DNA from: Limnomonas spitsbergensis
Lineage: Eukaryota > Chlorophyta > Chlorophyceae > Chlamydomonadales
DNA length: 64,000 nt
Assembly (NCBI GenBank): GCA_037349105.1
Contig: JAYJMM010000069.1
Location: 372,001 to 436,000, forward strand
Reading direction: 5' to 3'
Below the pieces are notes generated by a model. The model made no database searches. It saw only the letters and a program-made list of their open reading frames with translations, and was not told the origin of the DNA. A program made the translations under genes and the position numbers. Every line of letters begins with the position of its first letter. The first letter of the stretch is position 1. Shown piece by piece: positions 20,774 to 32,500 of this stretch.

Positions 20774-23516
20774 GTTAGTTAGCCAGTTAGCAAAGGTAGG
20801 TAGGGCCTGCCACGCTGACAGGATTAACAAGGAGCAAGGGTAGGTAGGGCCTGCCACGCTGGCAGGATTAACAGGGCGCAAGGGTAGGTAGGGCTGTCAC
20901 GTTGACAGGATTAACATGGCGCAAGGGTAGGTAGGGCCTGCCACGCTGACAGAATTAACAGGGTGCAAGGGTAGGTAGGGCCTGCCACGCTGACAGAATT
21001 AACAGGGTGCAAGGGTAGGTACGGCCTGCCACGCCGACATGATTAGCAGGGCACAAGGGTAGGTAGGGCCTGCCACGTTGACAGGATTAACAGGGCGCAA
21101 GGGTGGGTAGGGCCTGTCACGCTGACAGGATTAACAGGGTGCAAGGGTAGGTAGGGCCTGCCACGCTGACAGGATTAACATGGTGCAAGGGTAGGTAGGG
21201 CCTGACACGCTGACAGGATTAACAGGGAGCAAGGGTAGGTAGGGCCTGTCACGCTGACAGGATTAACATGGTGCAAGGGTAGGTAGGGCCTGTCACGCTG
21301 ACAGGATTAACAGGGCGCAAGGGTAGTTAGGGCTGTCATGTTGACAGGATTAACAGGGCGCAAGGGTAGGTAGGGCTGTCATGTTGACAGGATTAACAAT
21401 GTGCAAGGGTAGGTAGGGCCTGTCACGATGACATGATTAACAGGGTGCAAGGGTAGGTAGGGCCTGCCACGCTGACAGGATTAACATGGTGCAAGGGTAG
21501 GTGGGACCTGTCACGCATACAGGATTAACAAGGTGCAAGGGTAGGTAGGGCCTGCCACACTGACAGGATTAACAAGGAGCAAGGGTAGGTAGGGCCTGCC
21601 ACGCTGACAGGATTAACAGGGTGCAAGGGTAGGTAGGGCCTGCCACGCTGACAGGATTAACAGGGCGCAAGGGTAGGTAGGGCCTGTCACGCTGACAGGA
21701 TTAACAGGGTGCAAGGGTAGGTAGGGCCTGCCACGCTGACAGGATTAACAGGGCGCAAGGGTGGGTAGGGCCTGCCACGCTGACAGGATTAACAGGGCGC
21801 AAGGGTAGGTAGGGCTGTCACGTTGACAGGATTAACATGGCGCAAGGGTAGGTAGGGCCTGCCACGCTGACAGAATTAACAGGGTGCAAGGGTAGGTAGG
21901 GCCTGCCACGCTGACAGAATTAACAGGGTGCAAGGGTAGGTATGGCCTGCCACGCCGACATGATTAACAGGGCACAAGGGTAGGTAGGGCCTGCCACGCT
22001 GACAGGATTAACAGGGCGCAAGGGTGGGTAGGGCCTGTCACGCTGACAGGATTAACAGGGTGCAAGGGTAGGTGGGGCCTGTCACGCTGACAGGATTAAC
22101 AGGGCGCAAGGGTAGGTAGGGCCTGCCACGCTGACAGGATTAACAGGGAGCAAGGGTAGGTAGGGCTGTCACGTTGACAGGATTAACAGGGTGCAAGGGT
22201 AGGTAGGGCCTGCTACGCTGACAGGATTAACAGGGCGCAAGGGTAGGTAGGGCCTGCCACGCTGACAGGATTAACAGGGAGCAAGGGTAGGTAGGGCCTG
22301 CCACGCTGACAGAATTAACAGGGTGCAAGGGTAGGTATGGCCTGCCACGCCGACATGATTAACAGGGCACAAGGGTAGGTAGGGCCTGCCACGCTGACAT
22401 GATTAACAGGGTGCAAGGGTAGGTAGGGCCTGTCACGCTGACAGGATTAACATGGTGCAAGGGTAGGTAGGGCCTGTCACGCTGACAGGTTTGACATGGT
22501 GCAAGGGTAGGTAGGGCCTGCCACGCTGACAGGATTAACAGGGTGCAAGGGTAGGTAGGGCCTGTCACGCTGACAGGATTAACAGGGTGCAAGGGTAGGT
22601 AGGGCCTGCCACGCTGACAGGATTAACAAGGTGCAAGGGTAGGTAGGGCCTGCCACGCTGACAGGATTAACAGGGTGCAAGGGTAGGTAGGGCCTGCCAC
22701 ACTGACAGGATTAACATGGTGCAAGGGTAGGTAGGGCCGGTCACGCTGACAGGATTAACAAGGTACAAGGGTAGGTAGGGCCTGCCACGCTGACAGGATT
22801 AACAAGGAGCAAGGGTAGGTAGGGCCTGCCACGCTGACAGGATTCACAAGGTGCAAGGGTAGGTAGGGCCTGCCACGCTGACAGGATTAACAGGGTGCAA
22901 GGGTAGGTAGGGCCTGTCACGCTGACAGGATTAACAAGGTGCAAGGGTAGGTAGGGCCTGCCACGCTGACAGGATTAACAGGGTGCAAGGGTAGGTAGGG
23001 CCTGCCACGTTGACAGAATTAACATGGTGCAAGGGTAGGTAGGGCCTGTCACGCTGACAGGATTAACAGGGCGCAAGGGTAGGTGGGGCCTGTCATGCTG
23101 ACAGGATTAACAAGGTGCAAGGGTAGGTAGGGCCTGCCACGCTGACAGGATTAAAAAGGTGCAAGGGTAGGTAGGGCCTGCCACGCTGACAGGATTAACA
23201 GGGTGCAAGGGTAGGTAGGACCTGTCACGCTGACAGGTTTGACATGGTGCAAGGGTAGGTAGGGCCTGCCACGCTGACAGGTTTGACATGGTGCAAGGGT
23301 AGGTAGGGCCTGTCACGCTGACAGGTTTGACATGGTGCAAGGGTAGGTAGGGCCTGCCACGCTGACAGGATTAACAGGGCGCAAGGGTAGGTGGGGTCTG
23401 TCACGCTGACAGGATTAACAGGGTGCAAGGGTAGGTAGGGCCTGTCACGCTGACAGGGTTAACAGGGTGCAAGGGTAGGTAGGGCCTGCCACGCTGACAG
23501 GATTAACAAGGAGCAA
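20774..23516 (+). repeat. 44-bp minisatellite array (about 62 copies)
   Basis: The unit is CAAGGGTAGGTAGGGCCTGC followed by CACGCTGACAGGATTAACAGGGTG, 44 bp with 43-bp GGGCTGTCACG variants. It starts at the HIRAN exon 3 donor and runs without a break into the next array. Each unit carries a donor-like GGTAGGTA. Minus-strand frames give repetitive Pro/Cys-rich peptides and are not genes. Confidence 0.97.
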
Positions 23517-26500
23517 GGATTGTATTCTGCATGCAGTGCATTAGGGTAGGAAGGGGGGGGGGGGGGGGGGGGGGTAATGCATTTTGCAGGCAGTGCATTA
23601 AGATGGGAGGGGGGCGATAATGCAGCATGCAAGCAGTGCATTAGCGTGGGAGGGGGGCAGTGATGTATTGTGCAGGCAGTGCATTAGGGGGAGGAGGGGG
23701 GCGGTGATGTATTCTGCATGCAGTGCATTAGGGTGGGAGGGGGCGGTGATGCATTCTGCATGCAGTGCATTACGATGGGAGGGGGGCGGTGATGCAGCAT
23801 GCAGGCAGTGCATTAGGGTAAGAGGGGGGCGGTGATGTATTCTGTAGGCAGTGCATTAGGGTGGGAGGGCGCGGTGATACATTCTGCAGGCAGTGCATTA
23901 GGTTAGGAAGGGAGGGGTGATGTATTCTGCAGGCAGTGCATTAGGGTGGGAGGGGGGCGATGATGTATTTTGCAGGCAGTGCATTAGCGGCGTGGAAGGG
24001 GGGGCAGTGTTGTATTGTGCAGGCAGTGCATTAGGGTGGGAGGGGGCGGTGATGCATTCTGCAGGAAGTGCATAAGGGTGGGAGGGGGGCGGTGATACAT
24101 TCTGCAGGCAGTGCATTAGGGTGGGAGGGGGCGGTGATGCATTCTGCAGGCAGTGCATTAGGGTGGGAGGGGGGCGGTGATGTATTCTGCATGCAGTGCA
24201 TTAGGGTGGGAGGTGGCGGTGATACATTCTGCAGGCAGTGCATTAGGGTGGGAGGGGGCGGTGATGTATTCTGCATGCAATGCATTAGGGTGGGAGGGGG
24301 CGGTGATGTATTCTGCATGCAGTGCATTAGGGTGGGAGGGGGCGGTGATGCATTCTGCATGCAGTGCATTACGATGGGAGGGGGGCGGTGATGCAGCATG
24401 CAGGCAGTGCATTAGGGTAAGAGGGGGCGGTGATGTATTCTGCATGCAGTGCATTAGGGTGGGAGGGGGCGGTGATGTATTCTGCAGGCAGTGCATTAGG
24501 GTGGGAGGGGGGCGGTGATGCATTCTGCAGGCAGTGCATTAGGGTGGGAGGGGGCGGTGATACATTCTGCAGGCAAGTGCATTAGGGTGGGAGGGGGGCG
24601 GTGATGCATTCTGCAGGCAGTGCATTAGGGTGGGAGGGGGCGGTGATGCATTCTGCAAGCAATGCATTAGGGTGGGAGGGGGGCGGTGATGCATTCTGCA
24701 GGCAGTGCATTAGGGTGGGAGGGGGGCCATGATGTATTCTGCAGGCAGTGCATTAGGGTGGAAGGGGGGCGGTGATACATTCTGCAGGCAGTGCATTAGG
24801 GTTGGGAGGGGGCGGTGATGCATTCTGCAGGCAGTGCATTAGGGTGGGAGGGGGCGGTGATACTGCAGGCATTGCATTAGGGTGGGAGAGGGGCAGTGAT
24901 GTATTCTGCAGGCAGTGCATTAGGGTGGGAGGGGGCAGTGATGCATTCTGCAGGCAGTGCATTAGGGTGGGAGGGGGGCGGTGATACATTCTGCAGGCAG
25001 TGCATTAGGGTTGGGAGGGGGCGGTGATGCATTCTGCATGCAGTGCATTAGGGTGGGAGGGGGCAGTGATGCATTCTGCAGGCAGTGCATTAGGGTGGGA
25101 GGGGGCGGTGATGCATTCTGCAGGCAGTGCATAAGGGTGGGAGGGGGCGGTGATACATTCTGCAGGCAGTGCATTAGGTTAGGAAGGGAGGGGTGATGTA
25201 TTCTGCAGGCAGTGCATTAGGGTGGGAGGGGGCGGTGATGTATTCTGCAGGCAGTGCATTAGGGTGGGAGGTGGCGGTGATACATTCTGCAGGCAGTGCA
25301 TTAGGTTAGGAAGGGAGGGGTGATGTATTCTGCAGGCAGTGCATTAGGGTGGGAGGGGGTGGTGATGCATTCTGCAGGCAGTGCATTAGGGTGGGAGGGG
25401 GGCGGTGATGTATTCTGCATGCAGTGCATTAGGGTGGGAGGTGGCGGTGATACATTCTGCAGGCAGTGCATTAGGGTGGGAGGGGGCGGTGATGTATTCT
25501 GCATGCAATGCATTAGGGTGGGAGGGGGCGGTGATGTATTCTGCATGCAGTGCATTAGGGTGGGAGGGGGCGGTGATGCATTCTGCATGCAGTGCATTAC
25601 GATGGGAGGGGGGCGGTGATGCAGCATGCAGGCAGTGCATTAGGGTAAGAGGGGGGCGGTGATGTATTCTGTAGGCAGTGCATTAGGGTGGGAGGGCGCG
25701 GTGATACATTCTGCAGGCAGTGCATTAGGTTAGGAAGGGAGGGGTGATGTATTCTGTAGGCAGTGCATTAGGGTGGGAGGGGGCGGTGATGCATTCTGCA
25801 GGAAGTGCATAAGGGTGGGAGGGGGGCGGTGATACATTCTGCAGGCAGTGCATTAGGGTGGGAGGGGGCGGTGATGCATTCTGCAGGCAGTGCATTAGGG
25901 TGGGAGGGGGGCGGTGATGTATTCTGCATGCAGTGCATTAGGGTGGGAGGTGGCGGTGATACATTCTGCAGGCAGTGCATTAGGGTGGGAGGGGGCGGTG
26001 ATGTATTCTGCATGCAATGCATTAGGGTGGGAGGGGGCGGTGATGTATTCTGCATGCAGTGCATTAGGGTGGGAGGGGGCGGTGATGCATTCTGCATGTA
26101 GTGCATTACGATGGGAGGGGGGCGGTGATGCAGCATGCAGGCAGTGCATTAGGGTAAGAGGGGGCGGTGATGTATTCTGCATGCAGTGCATTAGGGTGGG
26201 AGGGGGCGGTGATGTATTCTGCAGGCAGTGCATTAGGGTGGGAGGGGGGCGGTGATGCATTCTGCAGGCAGTGCATTAGGGTGGGAGGGGGCGGTGATAC
26301 ATTCTGCAGGCAAGTGCATTAGGGTGGGAGGGGGGCGGTGATGCATTCTGCAGGCAGTGCATTAGGGTGGGAGGGGGCGGTGATGCATTCTGCAAGCAAT
26401 GCATTAGGGTGGGAGGGGGGCGGTGATGCATTCTGCAGGCAGTGCATTAGGGTGGGAGGGGGGCCATGATGTATTCTGCAGGCAGTGCATTAGGGTGGAA

Positions 26501-29500
26501 GGGGGGCGGTGATACATTCTGCAGGCAGTGCATTAGGGTTGGGAGGGGGCGGTGATGCATTCTGCAGGCAGTGCATTAGGGTGGGAGGGGGCGGTGATAC
26601 TGCAGGCATTGCATTAGGGTGGGAGAGGGGCAGTGATGTATTCTGCAGGCAGTGCATTAGGGTGGGAGGGGGCGGTGATGCATTCTGCAGGCAGTGCATT
26701 AGGGTGGGAGGGGGGCGGTGATACATTCTGCAGGCAGTGCATTAGGGTTGGGAGGGGGCGGTGATGCATTCTGCATGCAGTGCATTAGGGTGGGAGGGGG
26801 CAGTGATGCATTCTGCAGGCAGTGCATTAGGGTGGGAGGGGGCGGTGATGCATTCTGCAGGCAGTGCATAAGGGTGGGAGGGGGCGGTGATACATTCTGC
26901 AGGCAGTGCATTAGGTTAGGAAGGGAGGGGTGATGTATTCTGCAGGCAGTGCATTAGGGTGGGAGGGGGCGGTGATGTATTCTGCAGGCAGTGCATTAGG
27001 GTGGGAGGTGGCGGTGATACATTCTGCAGGCAGTGCATTAGGTTAGGAAGGGAGGGGTGATGTATTCTGCAGGCAGTGCATTAGGGTGGGAGGGGGTGGT
27101 GATGCATTCTGCAGGCAGTGCATTAGGGTGGGAGGGGGGCGGTGATGTATTCTGCATGCAGTGCATTAGGGTGGGAGGTGGCGGTGATACATTCTGCAGG
27201 CAGTGCATTAGGGTGGGAGGGGGCGGTGATGTATTCTGCATGCAATGCATTAGGGTGGGAGGGGGGCGGTGATGTATTCTGCATGCAGTGCATTAGGGTG
27301 GGAGGGGGCGGTGATGCATTCTGCATGCAGTGCATTACGATGGGAGGGGGGCGGTGATGCAGCATGTAGGCAGTGCATTAGGGTAAGAGGGGGGCGGTGA
27401 TGTATTCTGTAGGCAGTGCATTAGGGTGGGAGGGGGCGGTGATACATTCTGCAGGCAGTGCATTAGGTTAGGAAGGGAGGGGTGATGTATTCTGTAGGCA
27501 GTGCATTAGGGTGGGAGGGGGCGGTGATGCATTCTGCAGGCAGTGCATTAGGGTGGGAGGGGGGCGATGATGTATTCTGCAGGCAGTGCATTAGCGGCGT
27601 GGGAGGGAGGGCGCGGTGATGTCTTGTGCAGGCAGTGCATTAGGGTGGGAGGGGGCGGTGATGCATTCTGCAGGAAGTGCATAAGGGTGGGAGGGGGGCG
27701 GTAATACATTCTGCAGGCAGTGCATTAGGGTGGGATGGGGCGGTGATGCATTCTGCAGGCAGTGCATTAGGGTGGGAGGGGGCGGTGATGCATTCTGCAG
27801 GCAGTGCATTAGGGTGGGAGGGGGCGGTGATGAATTCTGCAGGCAGTGCATTAGGGTGGGAGGGGGGCGGTGATACTGTAGGCATTGCATTAGGGTGGGA
27901 GAGGGGCAGTGATGCATTCTGCAGGCAGTGCATTAGGGTGGGAGGGGGGCGGTGATGCATTCTGCAGGAATTGCATTAGGGTGGGAGGGGGCGGTGATGC
28001 ATTCTGCAAGCTGTGCATTAGGGTGGGAGGGGGGCGGTGATGTATTCTGCATGCAGTGCATTAGGGTGGGAGGGTGGCGGTGATGCAGCATGCAGGCAGT
28101 GCATTAGGGTGGTAAGGGGCGGTGATGCATTCTGCAGGCAGTGCATTAGGGTGGGAGGGGGCGGTGATGCATTCTGCATGCAGTGCATTAGGGTGCAAGG
28201 GGGCGGTGATGTATTCTGCATGCAGTGCATTAGGGTGGGAGGGGGGCGGTGATGCATTCTGCAGGCATTGCATTAGGGTGGGATGGGGCGGTGATGCATT
28301 CTGCAGGCAGTGCATTAGGGTGGGAGGGAGGGCGCGGTGATACATTCTGCAGGCAGTGCATTAGGTTAGGAAGGGAGGGGTGATGTATTCTGTAGGCAGT
28401 GCACTAGGGTGGGAGGGGGGCGGTGATGCATTCTGCAGGCAGTGCATTAGGGTGGGAGGGGGCGGTGATGCATTCTGCAGGCAGTGCATTAGGGTGGGAG
28501 GGGGGCGGTGATGTATTCTGCATGCAGTGCATTAGGGTGGGAGGGGGGCGGTGATGCATTCTGCAGGCAGTGCATTAGGGTGAGAGGCGGCGGTGATGCA
28601 TTCTGCAGGCAGTGCATTAGGGTGGGATGGGGCGGTGATGCATTCTGCAGGCAGTGCATTAGGGTGGGAGGGGGCGGTGATGCATTCTGCAGGCAGTGCA
28701 TTAGGGTGGGAGGGGGCGGTGATGAATTCTGCAGGCAGTGCATTAGGGTGGGAGGGGGGCGGTGATACTGTAGGCATTGCATTAGGGTGGGAGAGGGGCA
28801 GTGATGCATTCTGCAGGCAGTGCATTAGGGTGGGAGGGGGGCGGTGATGCATTCTGCAGGAATTGCATTAGGGTGGGAGGGCGTGGTGATGCATTCTGCA
28901 AGCTGTGCATTAGGGTGGGAGGGGGGCGGTGATGTATTCTGCATGCAGTGCATTAGGGTGGGAGGGTGGCGGTGATGCAGCATGCAGGCAGTGCATTAGG
29001 GTGGTAAGGGGCGGTGATACATTCTGCAGGCAGTGCATTAGGGTGGGAGGGGGCGGTGATGCATTCTGCATGCAGTGCATTAGGGTGCGAGGGGGCGGTG
29101 ATGTATTCTGCATGCAGTGCATTAGGGTGGGAGGGGGGCGGTGATGCATTCTGCAGGCATTGCATTAGGGTGGGATGGGGCGGTGATGCATTCTGCAGGC
29201 AGTGCATTAGGGTGGGAGGGAGGGGGGCGGTGATGCATTCTGCAAGCTGTGCATCAGGGTGGGAGGGGGGCGGTGATGTATTCTGCATGCAGTGCATTAG
29301 GATGGGAGGGGGGCGGTGATGCATTCTGCAAGCAGTGCATTAGGGTGGGAGGGGGCGGTGATGCATTCTGCAGGCAATGCATTAGGGTGGGAGGGGGGCG
29401 GTGATGTATTCTGCATGCAGTGCATTAGGGTAGGAAGGGGGGGGTGATTCATTTTGCAGGCAGTGCATTAAGGTGGGAGGGGGGCGGTGATGCAGCATGC

Positions 29501-32500
29501 AGGCAGTGCATTCGCGTGGGAGGGGGCGGTGATGTATTTTGCATGCAGTGCATTAGGGTGGGAGGGGGGCGGTGATGCATTCTGCAGGCAGTGCACTAGG
29601 GTGGGAGGGGGCGGTGATACATTCTGCAGGCAGTGCATTAGGATGGGAGGGGGGCGGTGATGTATTCTGCATGAAGTGCATTAGGGTGGGAGGGGGGCGG
29701 TGATGCATTCTGCAGGCAGTGCATTAGGGTGAGAGGCGGCGGTGATGCATTCTGCAGGCAGTGCATTAGGGTGGGATGGGGCGGTGATGCATTCTGCAGG
29801 CAGTGCATTAGGGTGGGAGGGGGCGGTGATGCATTCTGCAGGCAGTGCATTAGGGTGGGAGGGGGCGGTGATGAATTATGCAGGCAGTGCATTAGGGTGG
29901 GAGGGGGGCGGTGATACTGTAGGCATTGCATTAGGGTGGGAGAGGGGCAGTGATGCATTCTGCAGGCAGTGCATTAGGGTGGGAGGGGGGCGGTGATGCA
30001 TTCTGCAGGAATTGCATTAGGGTGGGAGGGGGCGGTGATGCATTCTGCAAGCTGTGCATTAGGGTGGGAGGGGGGCGGTGATGTATTCTGCATGCAGTGC
30101 ATTAGGTTGGGAGGGGGGCGGTGATGCAGCATGCAGGCAGTGCATTAGGGTGGTAAGGGGCGGTGATACATTCTGCAGGCAGTGCATTAGGGTGGGAGGG
30201 GGCGGTGATGCATTCTGCATGCAGTGCATTAGGGTGCGAGGGGGCGGTGATGTATTCTGCATGCAGTGCATTAGGGTGGGAGGGGGGCGGTGATGCATTC
30301 TGCAGGCATTGCATTAGGGTGGGATGGGGCGGTGATGCATTCTGCAGGCAGTGCATTAGGGTGGGAGGGAGGGGGCGGTGATGCATTCTGCAAGCTGTGC
30401 ATTAGGGTGGGAGGGGGGCGGTGATGTATTCTGCATGCAGTGCATTAGGATGGGAGGGGGGCGGTGATGCATTCTGCAAGCAGTGCATTAGAGTGGGAGG
30501 GGGCGGTGATGCATTCTGCAGGCAATGCATTAGGGTGGGAGGGGGGCGGTGATGTATTCTGCATGCAGTGCATTAGGGTAGGAAGGGGGGGGTGATTCAT
30601 TTTGCAGGCAGTGCATTAAGATGGGAGGGGGGCGGTGATGCAGCATGCAGGCAGTGCATTCGCGTGGGAGGGGGCGGTGATGTATTCTGCATGCAGTGCA
30701 TTAGGGTGGGAGGGGGGCGGTGATGCATTCTGCAGGCAGTGCACTAGGGTGGGAGGGGGCGGTGATACATTCTGCAGGCAGTGCATTAGGGTGGGAGGGG
30801 GGCGGTGATGCATTATACAGGCAGTGCATTAGGGTGGGAGGGGGGCGGTGATGCATTCTGCAGGCATTGCATTAGGGTGGGAGGGGGCGGTGATGCATTC
30901 TGTATGCAGTGCATTAGGGTGGGAGGGGGGCGGTGATGCATTCTGCAGGCAGTGCATTAGAGTGGGAGGGGGGCGGTGATGCATTCTGCAGGCAGTGCAT
31001 TAGGGTGGGAGGGGGGCGGTGATGCATTCTGCAGGCAGTACATTAGGGTGGGAGGGGGGCGGTGATGCATTCTGCAGGCAGTGCATTAGGGTGGGAGGGG
31101 GGCGGTGATGCATTCTGCAGGCAGTGCATTAGGGTGGGAGGCGGCGGTGATGCATTCTGCAGGCAGTGCATTAGGGTGGGAGGGGGCGGTGATGCATTCT
31201 GCATGCAGTGCATTAGGGTGGGAGGGGGCGGTGATGCATTCTGCAGGCAGTGCATTAGGGTGGGAGGGGGGCGGTGATGTATTCTGCAGGCAGTGCATTA
31301 GGGTGGGAGGGGGCGGTGATGAATTATGCAGGCAGTGCATTAGGGTGGGAGGGGGGCGGTGATGTATTCTGCAGGCATTGCATTAGGGTGGGAGGGGGGC
31401 GGTGATACTGCAGGCAGTGCATTAGTGTGGGAGAGGGGCAGTGATGCATTCTGCAGGCAGTGCATTAGGGTGGGAGGGGGGCGGTGATGCATTCTGCAGG
31501 CATTGCATTAGGGTGGGAGGGGGCGGTGATGCATTCTGCAAGCTGTGCATTAGGGTGGGAGGGGGGCGGTGATGTATTCTGCATGCAGTGCATTAGGGTG
31601 GGAGGGGGGCGGTGATGCATTCTGCAGGCAGTGCATTAGGGTGGGAGGGCGTGGTGATGCATTCTACAGGCAGTGCATTAGGGTGGGAGGGGGGCGGTGA
31701 TGCATTCTGCAAGCAGTGCATTAGGGTGGGAGGGGGCGGTGATGCATTCTGCAGGCAATGCATTAGGGTGGGAGGGGGGCGGTGATGTATTATGCATGCA
31801 GTGCATTAGGATGGGAGGGAGGGGGCGGTGATGCATTCTGCAGGCAGTGCATTAGGGTGGGAGGGGGGCGGTGATGTATTCTGCATGCAGTGCATTAGGG
31901 TGGGAGGGGGGCGGTGATGCATTCTGCAGGCAGTGCATTAGGGTGGGAGGGGGCGGTGATGCATTCTGCAGGCAGTGCATTAGGGTGGGAGGGGGCGGTG
32001 ATGCATTCTGCAGGCAGTGCATTAGGGTGGGAGGGGGGCGGTGATGTATTCTGCAGGCAGTGCATTAGGGTGGGAGGGGGCGGTGATGCATTCTGCAGGC
32101 AATGCATTAGGGTGGGAGGGCGCGGTGATGCATTCTGCAGGCAGGGCATTAGGGTGGGAGGGGGGCGGTGATGTATTCTGCAGGCAGTGCATTAGGGTGG
32201 GAGGGGGCGGTGTTGCAGCATGCAGGCAGTGCATTCGCGTGGGAGGGGGGCAGTGATGTATTGTGCAGGCAGTGCATTAGGGTGGGAGGGGGGCGGTGAT
32301 GCATTCTGCAGGCATTGCATTAGGGTGGGAGGGGGCGGTGATGCATTCTGCAAGCTGTGCATTAGGGTGGGAGGGGGGCGGTGATGTATTCTGCAGGCAG
32401 TGCATTAGGGTGGGAGGGAGGGGGCGGTGATGCATTCTGCAAGCTGTGCATTAGGGTGGGAGGGGGGCGGTGATGTATTCTGCATGCAGTGCATTAGGGT

